Below, in pieces: positions 1 through 7,770 of a DNA stretch of 33,444 bases. Positions within the stretch are counted from its first letter, which is position 1, and each line of letters opens with the position of its first letter. The stretch is taken from contig JACKDR010000045.1 of the NCBI GenBank assembly GCA_020633495.1, positions 1 to 33,444 of the forward strand, read 5' to 3'. This DNA comes from Kofleriaceae bacterium. Its GTDB lineage: Bacteria > Myxococcota_A > Polyangia > Haliangiales > Haliangiaceae. The notes beneath the pieces were generated by a model. The model did not search any database, had not been told where the DNA came from, and saw nothing but the letters and a program-made list of their open reading frames with translations. Both the position numbers and the translations under genes were made by a program.

Positions 1-439
1 CCTCGGTGTCGTGGCGACCCACGCGGGTCAGCTCGCGCACCGCCGAGTACGAGTGGGCGCCGCGCGCCAGCGCGTCGGCGATCTTCGGCAGCGTCTGCAG
101 CGCCGTCGCGACCCGCAGCCACTCGCGCGCCGCTCGCGGCCCGTAGCCCAGGATGCGCTCGAGGTACTCGGCCAGCGTCGCGTAGCCGAAGCGGCGGTGC
201 AGCGCGATCCGCTGCGCGGCGACCAGCCAGCGCGCCTCCTCTGCGTCGAGCGCGGCGCGCCGCTGCGCGACGCCACGCCTGTCGAACGGGGCCGCGCTCG
301 CTGTCGGCGACCCAGCGCCCGCTCCGCGCCTCTCGTGGCCGATCTCCGCGCAGTTCGACCACGGCGCCCGCGTAGCCTCACGTGACCCGTCAAGGAGAAT
401 CGACCGCGCCGGTCGAATATCTGTCCGGTTGCCGGACAC
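1..439 (-). CDS. DUF222/HNH-endonuclease-like protein, N-terminal part (runs off left edge)
   Basis: The minus-strand frame is open from about 465 to the left edge, so only the N-terminal part is present. It reads LDAEEARWLVAAQRIALHRR, then a segment with LAEYLERILGYGPRAAREWL and finally HSYSAVRELTRV. This run (an 'LDA.EARWL' helix, 'EYLERxLGYxP' and 'SAVRELTRV') is the pattern of the N-terminal helical DUF222-like region of HNH endonucleases that are numerous in Kofleriaceae-type genomes. The HNH motif itself would lie outside the window. The start is unclear: the only ATG/GTG/TTG in this frame is GTG at 439-437, which sits inside a hairpin. A GTG or TTG in a neighbouring frame combined with a frameshift is possible. 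Family assignment is by pattern only. Confidence 0.6.
   Translation of the reverse strand, partial: MSGNRTDIRPARSILLDGSREATRAPWSNCAEIGHERRGAGAGSPTASAAPFDRRGVAQRRAALDAEEARWLVAAQRIALHRRFGYATLAEYLERILGYGPRAAREWLRVATALQTLPKIADALARGAHSYSAVRELTRVGRHDTE
422..438. terminator. 17-nt perfect hairpin between two minus-strand genes
   Basis: TGTCCGG (422-428), loop TTG and CCGGACA (432-438) form a perfect 7-bp stem. It lies 35 bases past the stop of the membrane-protein gene at 473-952 and just before the DUF222-like gene, so it could end transcription. No run of T follows on either strand, so a classical intrinsic terminator is not supported. Confidence 0.3.
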
Positions 440-472
440 GCAGGCGTCCGGCCACGCGCGGCACCCGGTCGA

Positions 473-952
473 TCAGATCAGCCGCGCGGCCACGACGACG
501 GTCGTGAAGCGGAGGATCCGCCCAGGGACGTCGATCGCGACGAACGTGCGGAACCGGATGCCGAGCACGCCGGCGAGGAACGCGACCAGGACCTGCGGCG
601 GGATCCCGATCGTCGCGCCCAGGGCGATCAGCAGCCGCTCGCTGTTCTCCCAGCGCTTGCCGAGCTCGCGCGCCCTGGCGAGCCGCGCCTCCAGCTTGGG
701 GCGGCCCCGGGCCCCGACCTTCGCGATCCCGCGTCCGGACTGGAACATCAGCGCGTGGGTCGTCGACTGGCCGAGCGCGACCAGGACGGCGAGCAGGATC
801 AGCTGCGGCCAGCCGTACGACGACGCGACGGCGAGCGCGACCAGCACCGCCTCGCTGTTGGCAAGGAAGAACACCCCGGACAGCATCGCGAACAGGAACA
901 TCGCGACGTAGATGCCGCCGAAGCTGTCGAGCGCGTGGAGGACGGAGTGCAT
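473..952 (-). CDS. Small integral membrane protein, VTT/DedA-YqaA-like
   Basis: This 159-residue protein has three or four hydrophobic stretches: about residues 14-48 (IYVAMFLFAMLSGVFFLANS and after), 50-65 (LILLAVLVALGQ), and 105-135 (LLIALGATIGIPPQVLVAFL and after). A basic cytoplasmic-looking segment (about 73-103) lies between them. The GIPP turn in the second hydrophobic hairpin and the overall plan resemble small VTT/DedA-type proteins (YqaA, TVP38 relatives), which are transporters or lipid scramblases. The substrate cannot be read from the sequence. The start is ATG at 952, with no clear ribosome binding site. Third codon positions are almost all G or C, as in neighbouring real genes. 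Confidence 0.7.
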   Translation of the reverse strand: MHSVLHALDSFGGIYVAMFLFAMLSGVFFLANSEAVLVALAVASSYGWPQLILLAVLVALGQSTTHALMFQSGRGIAKVGARGRPKLEARLARARELGKRWENSERLLIALGATIGIPPQVLVAFLAGVLGIRFRTFVAIDVPGRILRFTTVVVAARLI

Positions 953-1098
953 GGGGTGGGCGGCCGTGGCGGGAGCGCGGGGCGCATGATCCGCCCAGGA
1001 CCGGGGCGCGCGCTACCATCGGCGGCACGCCTCTCGCGGCGGGCGGTCCGGCCGTCGCGACGCGCGCCCTGCGTGGCCGACCGTGCGACGATGTGGCG

Positions 1099-1586
1099 AT
1101 GGACCTGCGCCTGCGCCTGCGCGAGCAGCTGATCGCCGGCACGGCGTCGGCGGCGTTCGCCGCCGCGCGCATCCACGACCTGCGGGGCTCGCCAGCGCGG
1201 AGGCCACGGGTCTCACCGACGCGTCCCTGGGCGGCGGGGTGGTCGTCGACGCCCTCGCCGAGGTGATCGCCGTGCCGCGCGCCGGCCGCCACGAGCTCGA
1301 TCCCGACAGCGGCGTCGACGAGCCCGCCGAGGACGGCAGCGTCGTCGTCGCGGCGGGCGCCGGCTTCGCCGACGTCGCCGACCTGCCGTGGATCCGGGCC
1401 CTGGCGATGCGCGCGCTGACCGTGCGCTACCTCGAGACCGGCCGCGCGTTCCACGCGCTGGTCCGGCTCTACCAGCACGCCCAGGGGCTGGGCGCGACGC
1501 CGGGCGCGGCGGCGCTGGCCTACCAGGCGCGCGAGCTCGACGCCTGGCTCGAGTACCTCGACATCCGCCAGGCGCTGACGCCGTAG
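1099..1586 (+). CDS. Unrecognised protein, interrupted by a -1 frameshift near 1187
   Basis: From ATG 1099 the frame reads MDLRLRLREQLIAGTASAAF and on to HDLRG with near-perfect third-position GC. It then loses coding character at the G4 run 1184-1187. The next frame immediately takes over with the same codon bias (LASAEATGLTDASLGG onward) and runs to the stop at 1586, ending LEYLDIRQALTP. Restoring one base gives 162 residues. No family is recognised. The C-terminal half (about 105-160) looks all-helical. A TACCAT hexamer at about 1016 is a possible distant promoter element. Without repair, the two fragments would be a 57-codon N-terminal piece and a 1083-1586 frame whose first third looks like noise. 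The break could be a real mutation or a homopolymer sequencing error. Confidence 0.6.
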
Positions 1587-1633
1587 CGCGCGCCCGCGAT
1601 GCGCGACGGGACGCGATATAAGGAAGACAGACG

Positions 1634-2503
1634 ATGACGACGCCCTGGTACCAGAGATCGCTGGCGGAGCTGGACGCGGACGCCGCGGCGGGCGACGCGC
1701 ACGCCACGCTGCGCCTCGCCGACGCCTACGAGCACGGCCTGCGTGGCGCGACCGCCGACGAGGCGCGGGCCCACGCGCTCCTGGCGCTGGCGGCCGAGCG
1801 TGGCAGCGGCGTCGCGGCGTGCCGGCTCGGGGATCGCGCGAACCGGGTCGGCGATCTGGACGCGGCGCGCGCGGCCTGGCGTCGCGCCGCGGAGCTCGGC
1901 AGCGCCGACGCGATGAGCAACCTGGCGTGGAGCCTGCGCGACGCCGCCGGCGACGAGCGCGCCGAGGGGCACCGCTGGCTGGTACGCGCGGCCGAGGCCG
2001 GGCAGCCGTTCGCCCGCAACGCCCTGGCGCAGCTGGTCGCGACCGGGGACGTCCCGCGCGCGTCGCTGGCCGAGCTGGCGCGGACGCCCCTCGAAGAGCT
2101 CGCGGCCGCCGCCGACGACGACGTGGACCCGCTGGAGGTCAGCTACGACGACGTCGAGGTCGACGCCGCGACGCTGGATCACCTGGTCGGCCGCTGGATC
2201 GATCGCCTGGAGCGGATCTGGCCCGACGTCCTGGTGCGGACCGAGGTCGACGGTGCGGTCGTCGACTTCCCCGGCGGCGCGCTGCCCGATGGCGTCTTCA
2301 CCGACGAGGAGACCGTGACCGTGACGATCAAGTCCGGGCTCCACCACGTCGACGCCACGTTCTTCGTCAGCGACGCCGGCGCCCTGTCCTTGTGGCTCGC
2401 CAGCTTCGCGCCGCGCCCGGCGCCGCCGACCGCGGCCGCGGTCCTGGCCGCGCTCGACGAGGTCGCCGCCGTGCTCGACGTCGCGCTACGCCGCAGCGCC
2501 TGA
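1634..2503 (+). CDS. Sel1/TPR-like repeat protein with unknown C-terminal domain
   Basis: The protein is 289 residues long. Residues ~20-140 hold helical repeats of Sel1 type: HATLRLADAYEHGL, AARAAWRRAAELGSADAMSN and EGHRWLVRAAEAGQPFARNA each show the A...L...Y..G / A..W...AAE.G..A pattern. Sel1 repeats are protein-protein interaction surfaces. An acidic linker (about 155-180, rich in D and E) leads to a mixed alpha/beta domain (about 185-289) that I do not recognise. There is no signal peptide or membrane segment, so it is probably cytoplasmic. The start ATG 1634 is supported by AGGAAG about 8 bases upstream. The gene stands alone, tail to tail with the AraC gene. Confidence 0.85.
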   Translation: MTTPWYQRSLAELDADAAAGDAHATLRLADAYEHGLRGATADEARAHALLALAAERGSGVAACRLGDRANRVGDLDAARAAWRRAAELGSADAMSNLAWSLRDAAGDERAEGHRWLVRAAEAGQPFARNALAQLVATGDVPRASLAELARTPLEELAAAADDDVDPLEVSYDDVEVDAATLDHLVGRWIDRLERIWPDVLVRTEVDGAVVDFPGGALPDGVFTDEETVTVTIKSGLHHVDATFFVSDAGALSLWLASFAPRPAPPTAAAVLAALDEVAAVLDVALRRSA

Positions 2504-2521
2504 GAGGCGAGGGGGCAGCGC

Positions 2522-3514
2522 TCAGCGCGCGCGGTAGGCCGCGGGCGTGGTGCCGGTCCACTTGCGGAACGCGCGCGTGAAGTTCGGGGTCTCGGTGTAG
2601 CCGAGGCGCGCGGCGATCTCGGCGATGCCGAGGTCGCGGTTGTCGAGCAGCAGCAGGGCGCGCTGGCGGCGGACGTCGTCGAGGATGGCCGAGAACGTCG
2701 TGCCGTGGTCGGCGAGCTTGCGCTTGAGCGTGCGGGTCGACAGCGCCAGCGCGCGCGCGACCTCGGGCAGCGCCGGGATGCCGTCGTCGCGCGCGACGAT
2801 CGCGGCGCGCACCCGGCCGGGGAGCCCGGCGTCGACGATCGCCGCCAGCTCGCGCTCGCACTGGGCGCGCGCCAGCTGGGTCGCGACCGGGTCGGCGGTG
2901 ACCAGCGGCGTGTCGAGCAGCGCCGCCGGGAACACCAGCCGCGTGGTCGGCGCGCCGAACCGGACCAGGCCGGCGACGAACGGGACCCGGGCGATGTAGG
3001 CGGGCGCGGCGAACGCGCACTCGGCGACGCCCTCGAGCCGGCGCCCGGTCAGGGCCTGGCCGAGCTGCCACAGCCCGACGATCAGCCCCAGCAGCGCGAA
3101 CTCGCGCAGCCGGTCCAGCTCGGCGTGCTCCTCGATCACCAGCGACGCGGTGTCGCCCTCGACGTAGAGGTCGAGGGAGACCGCGGTGGTGCGGGTGGCG
3201 GCGAAGCGCACCGCGAGATCGATCGCCTCGCGCACGGTGCTCGCGGTCATCGCGGCGAAGCCGAGGAAGCCGTGCGACGACAGCCGCATCTGCCACCCGA
3301 CGTAGAGCGCCAGCGCCGGCTCGCCGGTGAGCCGCACCGCGCGCTCGATGATCTCGGCGCACACGGCCACCGGCACCCGGGTCGCGGGATCGCGCAGGGC
3401 GTCGAGCGCGACCGGCAGGCCCTCGACCAGCTGGTCGGCGCGGACGTTCCACCGGGCGGTCAGCTCGACGAGATCGCGGACGTAAGCGCCCGGAAGTGCA
3501 GGTGGCTCGGACAC
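2522..3514 (-). CDS. AraC-family transcriptional regulator (Arabinose_bd N-domain type)
   Basis: The protein has 330 residues from GTG 3514, close to the usual 330-345 of this subfamily. Residues ~15-205 match the N-terminal ligand domain seen in OruR/ArgR-like AraC proteins (ALALYVGWQMRLSSHGFLGF, then REAIDLAVRFAATRTTAVSL). Residues ~235-330 form the two-helix-turn-helix AraC domain: PALPEVARALALSTRTLKRK, and later GIAEIAARLGYTETPNFTRA with FRKWTGTTPAAYR, the classical C-terminal signature. The frame stays open far upstream, but codon bias and domain length support the GTG at 3514. A TATCAT hexamer (3525-3530) lies 10 nt before it. It is divergent from the hydrolase gene at 3588, which is its most likely target. 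The ligand is unknown. Confidence 0.88.
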   Translation of the reverse strand: MSEPPALPGAYVRDLVELTARWNVRADQLVEGLPVALDALRDPATRVPVAVCAEIIERAVRLTGEPALALYVGWQMRLSSHGFLGFAAMTASTVREAIDLAVRFAATRTTAVSLDLYVEGDTASLVIEEHAELDRLREFALLGLIVGLWQLGQALTGRRLEGVAECAFAAPAYIARVPFVAGLVRFGAPTTRLVFPAALLDTPLVTADPVATQLARAQCERELAAIVDAGLPGRVRAAIVARDDGIPALPEVARALALSTRTLKRKLADHGTTFSAILDDVRRQRALLLLDNRDLGIAEIAARLGYTETPNFTRAFRKWTGTTPAAYRAR

Positions 3515-3587
3515 GTGGCCCCAGATGATAACGACTCGGCACGCCCGGACATAGGGTCCTGGTGCGGACGGGGCCAACCTGCGATCG
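3515..3587. promoter_or_regulatory. Divergent promoter region between AraC gene and metal-hydrolase gene
   Basis: This 73-bp gap is the only regulatory space for both genes. On the minus strand TATCAT (3525-3530) is a good -10 candidate 10 nt from the GTG. On the plus strand TAGGGT (about 3553-3558) is a plausible -10 about 30 nt before ATG 3588. The AT-rich patch around 3525-3532 stands out from the GC-rich surroundings. Confidence 0.4.
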
Positions 3588-4412
3588 ATGATCCCTCGCC
3601 GCAACGTGGAGCTCGACCTCGACCCGACCGTGGTGCCCCGCGACTGGTACGACGGCGATCCCTTCGTGTCGTCGCACCTCGACGCGCTGTCGCTGCTGTT
3701 CCCCGAGGGCGAGCGCTTCTTCGTCGACTCGGTCAAGCAGCTGCGCCACCTGGTCGACGACCCCGACCTGCAGCGCCGCATCGCCGGCTTCATCGGCCAG
3801 GAGGCCATGCACGGCAAGGAGCACCGCGCGTTCAACGCGCTGATCGACGCGCCCGGCGTCGAGCGCTGGCTGCGCGGCTTCCTGCAGGGCGTGGTCCGGC
3901 GGGTGCTGTCGCCGCGGTCGCAGCTCGCGGTCACGGCCGCGCTCGAGCACTTCACCGCGATGATGGCCGAGTCGCTGCTGCGCCGGCCGTCGATGCGCGA
4001 GCCGATGCACGACGAGGTGGCGCCGCTGTGGCTGTGGCACGCGCTCGAGGAGAGCGAGCACAAGGCGGTGGCGTTCGACGTCTACGTGGCCAGCCGCGGC
4101 GGCTACCTGCGCCGCGTCGCGATCATGCTGCTCGCGACCGTCATCTTCATCGTCGTGGCGTTCTCCGTGCAGGGCCACCTGCTGGCCCGCCGCGGCGCGC
4201 TGTGGCGGCCGTGGCGGTGGCTGCGCGGCCTCACCCGCCTGTACGTGTGGCCGGGCGAGTACACCCGGCTGATCCCGGCGTACCTCGACTACTTCCGGCC
4301 GGGCTTCCACCCCGACGATCGCGACACCACCGCGCTGATCGAGACCTGGCGCGAGGCGTTGTTCGGCGACGGCGGCGCCCTCGCCGGTCACCTGCGCGGC
4401 GAGGCGGCCTGA
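3588..4412 (+). CDS. Predicted membrane-associated metal-dependent hydrolase (PF10118 type, ferritin-like)
   Basis: The protein has 274 residues. Carboxylate/histidine pairs are spaced as in a ferritin-like four-helix metal site: GERFF (E42), QEAMHGKEH (E72, H75, H79), LEHFTAMMAE (E120, H121, E128) and WHALEESEHKAVAFDVY (E154, E157, H158). This pattern defines the DUF/PF10118 'predicted metal-dependent hydrolase' family. One hydrophobic span at about residues 178-192 suggests a membrane anchor, followed by a Trp/Arg-rich segment (WRPWRWLRGLTRLYVWPGEY). The reaction is unknown; family members sit beside AraC regulators and lipid or steroid genes in other bacteria. The divergent AraC gene 73 bp away fits that and probably controls it. 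Confidence 0.85.
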   Translation: MIPRRNVELDLDPTVVPRDWYDGDPFVSSHLDALSLLFPEGERFFVDSVKQLRHLVDDPDLQRRIAGFIGQEAMHGKEHRAFNALIDAPGVERWLRGFLQGVVRRVLSPRSQLAVTAALEHFTAMMAESLLRRPSMREPMHDEVAPLWLWHALEESEHKAVAFDVYVASRGGYLRRVAIMLLATVIFIVVAFSVQGHLLARRGALWRPWRWLRGLTRLYVWPGEYTRLIPAYLDYFRPGFHPDDRDTTALIETWREALFGDGGALAGHLRGEAA

Positions 4413-4452
4413 GCGGCGCCCGCGCCGGCCGCGCCCGCGGCGCGGCGGTGGG

Positions 4453-4824
4453 TCACGCCGGCGCGGCGCCGAGCGGCCCGGCGAACGCCAGCAGCGTGAC
4501 GATCCGGCCGTCGGCGTCGATCTCGCCGGCGTCGAAGAACTCGACGCGGGTGCCGTCGCGGCGCTCGACGATCGACCGGTAGCGGAACGTGGTGCCGGCG
4601 GCGTCGACGGCGCTCGCCATGCGGAACCCCAGGACCTCCGGGTCGGCCTGGAAGCGGGCGAGCATGGCGTCGACACCGGCGCGGCCGCGGATCACCCCCG
4701 CGCGGGTGACGAGCCGGCCATCGGCGGCGAAGCAGGCGTCGAGCAGCGTCGCGCGCGCCGCGGGATCGCGCTCACCCGCGGCGCGGATGTAGAGCTCGAC
4801 GGCGGTCTCGACCGGGCTGGGCAT
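4453..4824 (-). CDS. SnoaL/NTF2-like domain protein
   Basis: This 123-residue protein has the length and order of an NTF2-like cone fold: an N-terminal helix pair (VETAVELYIRAAGERDPAAR), a short strand (DGRLVTRAG), 'GRAGVDAML' and then long antiparallel strands (TTFRYRSIVERRDGTRVEFF, DGRIVTLLAFAGPL). Proteins of the SnoaL-like group are small enzymes, isomerases or ligand-binding proteins. The start of 'AARATLLDACFAADGRL' is typical. The substrate cannot be predicted. The ATG at 4824 is preceded 6 nt upstream by TATCGT (4831-4836) and no ribosome binding site, suggesting a leaderless mRNA. Confidence 0.8.
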   Translation of the reverse strand: MPSPVETAVELYIRAAGERDPAARATLLDACFAADGRLVTRAGVIRGRAGVDAMLARFQADPEVLGFRMASAVDAAGTTFRYRSIVERRDGTRVEFFDAGEIDADGRIVTLLAFAGPLGAAPA

Positions 4825-4830
4825 GGCGAC

Positions 4831-4836
4831 ACGATA
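4831..4836 (-). promoter_or_regulatory. -10-like TATCGT, 6 nt before the start codon at 4824
   Basis: Reading the minus strand: TATCGT, GTCGCC, ATG. A transcription start about 7 nt after the hexamer would fall on the start codon, so the mRNA would be leaderless. No Shine-Dalgarno sequence is present. Confidence 0.45.
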
Positions 4837-4849
4837 GCGCGTGCGGCGA

Positions 4850-4904
4850 CGCCGACGTCACGGCCGCGCCGCGCGACGCCGCCTCGCCGACGTCACGGCC
4901 GCGC
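4850..4904. repeat. 20-bp direct repeat spanning a gene's stop codon
   Basis: The same 20 bases occur at 4850-4869 and 4885-4904, 35 bp apart. The second copy contains the TGA (4893-4895) of the minus-strand gene ending at 4893. The first copy lies just past it. It looks like a small tandem duplication of the gene's 3' end. Confidence 0.6.
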
Positions 4905-5873
4905 GACCAGACTCTTGCCCACGGCGGCGCCCGAGGTGCCGCTGCGCGCGCGCAGGGTCAGCACGCCTTCGGCGGCGCGGCTGACCCGCAGCTCGAGGCG
5001 CACCGCGATCGTCGCCGCCGGCATCGGCTTCTGCGGGTTGCGCGCCGCCGGGAACACGATCTCGGGCCAGCGGACCTCGCCGTCGACGGCGTCGACCCGG
5101 CGGCCGTCGGCGCTGGCCGCGACCAGGGTCACCGCGCCGTCGCCGCCCTCGACGGTCATGCTCAGGCCGTCGCTGCCGCCGCCGAGGTTCTCGACCCCGA
5201 TCTCGACCACCGCGTCGCCGGTCAGCTCGAACATCCGCGGCGGCTTGGCGAAGGTCAGCTGCGGCGAGCCGATGATCTGCTCCGACTTCTCCTCCCAGCG
5301 CGCCTTCTCCTTGGCCGTGGTCGCGGCCCTGGCGCGGCGCGCGACGACGCCGGCGTCGTCGCGCTCCCACGACACGCGCTTGCCGGCCTCGAACCGCAGC
5401 GCCTTGGGGTAGCGCGTGTGCAGGTGGCCGCGCGTCTCCTCCAGATCCTCGCCGCGCAGGAAGCTCTCCGGGATGACGCCGAACGTGCGGCACGACCGGT
5501 CCCGGACCATGCGCAGCGTCCAGCGGGCGCCGATCAGATCCGCGATGTCCTCGACGCCGTCGGCGTCGCACAGGCCGTGCTCGACCCAGCCCTGCGGGTC
5601 GAAGTGCGACGACTTCGCCGGCTCGGTCTCGGCCTCGAGCCGCGCCACGCGCTCGCCGCCGGCCCACAGGTGCAGCGCGAACCGGGCGTCGGCGGTGTAC
5701 TCGTAGTCGAGGAACGGCCCGTCGCCGTGCGGCGCGACCGCCGCGGGATCGGCGGTCACCACGACGGTCCAGCCGTCGCAGGGGACCACCAGGGCGCCGA
5801 CCTGCGCCGCCTCGACGGCGTTGACCGCCGCCGACTTGTTCCGGCACAGCAGATATCGTGACCGCTCGCTCAT
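4893..5873 (-). CDS. Unrecognised 326-residue protein
   Basis: No family is recognised. The protein begins MSERSRYLLCRNKSAAVNAV and has no signal peptide or membrane segment, so it is probably cytoplasmic. The first ~150 residues are mixed alpha/beta with a repeated aromatic/acidic character (DGPFLDYEYTADARFALHLW). A basic helical linker (about 170-195, RRARAATTAKEKARWEEKSE) leads to a predicted all-beta C-terminal domain of about 120 residues (PPRMFELTGDAVVEIGVENL, then alternating strands to the end), reminiscent of an immunoglobulin-like fold. Codon bias is fully typical of the genome. The ATG at 5873 follows TAAGGT (5881-5886) by 7 nt, again without a ribosome binding site. It is expressed alone; the neighbouring GST gene is divergent. 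Confidence 0.7.
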   Translation of the reverse strand: MSERSRYLLCRNKSAAVNAVEAAQVGALVVPCDGWTVVVTADPAAVAPHGDGPFLDYEYTADARFALHLWAGGERVARLEAETEPAKSSHFDPQGWVEHGLCDADGVEDIADLIGARWTLRMVRDRSCRTFGVIPESFLRGEDLEETRGHLHTRYPKALRFEAGKRVSWERDDAGVVARRARAATTAKEKARWEEKSEQIIGSPQLTFAKPPRMFELTGDAVVEIGVENLGGGSDGLSMTVEGGDGAVTLVAASADGRRVDAVDGEVRWPEIVFPAARNPQKPMPAATIAVRLELRVSRAAEGVLTLRARSGTSGAAVGKSLVARP

Positions 5874-5880
5874 CGCGCCG

Positions 5881-5886
5881 ACCTTA
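5881..5886 (-). promoter_or_regulatory. -10-like TAAGGT, 7 nt before the start codon at 5873
   Basis: Minus strand: TAAGGT, CGGCGCG, ATG. This spacing would place the transcription start at the start codon. Confidence 0.4.
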
Positions 5887-6033
5887 CCCCCGCGTGGTGA
5901 CGGTCGGGAGCCGGGTACCCCGCGATCGTCGCCGCGGCGTCGCCGACGGCCCGGGCGGCCCCTGCGGGCCGATCCCCCCGCGGACGTCGCGATCGCGGCC
6001 GGTGCCCGCGGTGCGCGCCGGTGGTTCGCGGAG

Positions 6034-6075
6034 TAGCCTGGGGACCGCGCGGCGCCCTTCCCTCCGCGCCAGGAG
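6034..6075 (+). promoter_or_regulatory. -10-like TAGCCT and AGGAG ribosome binding site of the GST gene
   Basis: TAGCCT at 6034-6039 is 42 nt before ATG 6082, and AGGAG at 6071-6075 is 6 nt before it. This is a conventional leadered arrangement and contrasts with the leaderless-looking genes nearby. Confidence 0.45.
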
Positions 6076-6081
6076 CTCCCG

Positions 6082-6711
6082 ATGGCCGTCGTCCTCTACC
6101 ACCACCCGTTCACCCGCGCCGCCAACGTCATCTGGATGCTCGAGGAGGTCGGCGTCCCCTACGAGCTGCGCTTCGTCGACGTCCGGGCCGGTGCCCACAA
6201 GGCGCCCGACCTGCTCGCGCTCAATCCGATGGGCAAGCTGCCGATCCTCACCGACGGCGACGCCGTCGTCACCGAGTCGGCGGCGATCGGCCTGTACCTG
6301 GCCGATCGCTACGCGGCGGGGCGGCTGGCCCCGGCGCTCGACGATCCGCGGCGCGCCGCCTACCTGCGCTGGGTGCTGTTCGCGCCGTCGGTGATCGAGC
6401 CCGGCGCGATGGCCAAGGCGGCGGGCTGGACCTACCGGGAGAGCTCCGCCGGCTTCGGCAACCACGACGCGATGCTGGCGACGATCGAGCACGCCATCGG
6501 CGCCGGGCCGTACGTGCTCGGTGACGACTTCACGATGGCCGACGTCGTCTTCGGCGGCACCGTCCGCTACATGCTGAGCTTCGAGATGCTGGAGCCGCGC
6601 CCGGCGTTCGCCGCGTACGCCGAGCGGCTCGCGGCCCGGCCGGCGCTGCAGCGGGCGAACGCGCGCAACGCGGCGGTGTGCGCCGAGCACGGCATCACGC
6701 CCGCCGGGTAG
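6082..6711 (+). CDS. Glutathione S-transferase family protein
   Basis: The protein has 209 residues, the usual GST length. Residues 1-78 are the thioredoxin-like domain: YHHPFTRAANVIWMLEEVGV, then NPMGKLPILTDG with the cis-proline, and VTESAAIGLYLADRY with the E-S pair that binds the gamma-glutamyl group of glutathione. Residues ~90-205 are the helical C-domain, with YVLGDDFTMADVVFGGTVRY matching the conserved N-capping/hydrophobic staple motif (FTMADV). The N-terminal catalytic position carries T or S near residue 11 (HPFTR) rather than an obvious Tyr, as in bacterial theta/beta-like forms. It probably conjugates glutathione to electrophiles in the cytoplasm. The start is supported by AGGAG. 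Confidence 0.9.
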   Translation: MAVVLYHHPFTRAANVIWMLEEVGVPYELRFVDVRAGAHKAPDLLALNPMGKLPILTDGDAVVTESAAIGLYLADRYAAGRLAPALDDPRRAAYLRWVLFAPSVIEPGAMAKAAGWTYRESSAGFGNHDAMLATIEHAIGAGPYVLGDDFTMADVVFGGTVRYMLSFEMLEPRPAFAAYAERLAARPALQRANARNAAVCAEHGITPAG

Positions 6712-6756
6712 CGGCCGGACCGGGTGGCGAGCCTCGACCCGGCGCGGGGTCCGCCG

Positions 6757-6762
6757 TACCAT
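6757..6762 (+). promoter_or_regulatory. -10-like TACCAT, 6 nt before ATG 6769
   Basis: TACCAT, GATCGC, ATG. There is no ribosome binding site. This supports ATG 6769 as the start of the ankyrin gene, rather than the GTG at 6724, which would lie upstream of the promoter element. Confidence 0.45.
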
Positions 6763-6768
6763 GATCGC

Positions 6769-7719
6769 ATGGGATTCCGACCGCGACGGCCGGCGGGGGC
6801 AGGCGACGCGACGGCCGCGGGTGACGCCGCGGCTGCGCTGGTGGCGGCCGCCGGCGCGGGGGACCTGGCCGCGGTCGCCACGGCGCTCGCCGCCGGCGCG
6901 GCGATCGACGCGACCGTCGACGCCGAGCTCGGCAACACCGCGCTGTGCGCCGCGGCGAGCGCCGGCCACCTCGCGGTCGTGCGCGACCTCCTCGACCGCG
7001 GCGCCGACCTCCACGCCACCGGCTACTGCGACATGACGCCGTTGCACCTGGCCGCTCGCGACGGCCGGCGCGACGTGGTCGAGCTGCTGCTGGCGCGTGG
7101 CGCGCCGGCGTCGGAGCGCGTCCTCGACGACGTCCTCCACGTCGCGACCCTGTCGGTCGACGGCACCGAGGCGATCCGCGCGCTGCTGCGGCAGCGACGC
7201 GTCGACATGGCGGCGCCGGCGGTGGCGGCCGACGGTGGCGGCGCCACCGCGCGCCTGCTGGCCGCCGCGAGCCGCGGTGATCTGGCCGAGGTCCGCGCCG
7301 CGCTCGCCGACGGCGCCGAGGTCGACGCCCGCGACGGCCGCGGCATGGAGGCGCTGTCGTGGGCGGCGCTGCGCGGCCACGCCGACGTGGTCGAGGCGCT
7401 GCTCGACGCCGGCGCCGCCATCGATCGCCCCAACCGGTCGGAGTGGCCACCGATCGGCCAGGCGTGCGGGCAGGGCCAGCTCGCCGCGGTGCGGGTGCTG
7501 ATCGCGCGTGGCGCCGACGTCGACCAGCGCTTCGACGGCGGGCGCACCGCGCTGATGTGCGCGGCCTACCAGGGCCACGACGCGGTGGTCGAGGCGCTGC
7601 TGGACGCCGGCGCCGACGCCGCCGCGTCGTTCGAGGGCGAGACCGCGGCCAGCCTGGCCGCGGCGCAGGGCCACCGCGGCATCGTCGCGCGGCTCGCGGC
7701 GCGCTCGACGCCGTCCTGA
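6769..7719 (+). CDS. Ankyrin-repeat protein
   Basis: The protein has 316 residues from ATG 6769 and consists almost entirely of ankyrin repeats. Repeat units carry the consensus TPLHLAA..G...VV..LL..GA: GNTALCAAASAGHLAVVRDL, MTPLHLAARDGRRDVVELLL, MEALSWAALRGHADVVEALL, WPPIGQACGQGQLAAVRVLI, RTALMCAAYQGHDAVVEALL. About eight repeats are visible, with one degenerate unit at roughly residues 115-150. Ankyrin arrays bind partner proteins; no catalytic domain, signal peptide or membrane segment is seen. The frame is open further upstream to a GTG at 6724, but the -10-like TACCAT between the two starts favours 6769. It is a single gene; the partner is unknown. Confidence 0.9.
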   Translation: MGFRPRRPAGAGDATAAGDAAAALVAAAGAGDLAAVATALAAGAAIDATVDAELGNTALCAAASAGHLAVVRDLLDRGADLHATGYCDMTPLHLAARDGRRDVVELLLARGAPASERVLDDVLHVATLSVDGTEAIRALLRQRRVDMAAPAVAADGGGATARLLAAASRGDLAEVRAALADGAEVDARDGRGMEALSWAALRGHADVVEALLDAGAAIDRPNRSEWPPIGQACGQGQLAAVRVLIARGADVDQRFDGGRTALMCAAYQGHDAVVEALLDAGADAAASFEGETAASLAAAQGHRGIVARLAARSTPS

Positions 7720-7770
7720 TGCGCCCGGGCGTGCGCCGCCGCGCGGCGTGCGGTCGCCGCGCGCGACCGG

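Noticed and set aside
2367..4676. 769-codon minus-strand frame across the AraC and hydrolase genes
   Set aside because: It crosses two real genes on opposite strands with low-complexity Arg/Ala/Pro sequence.
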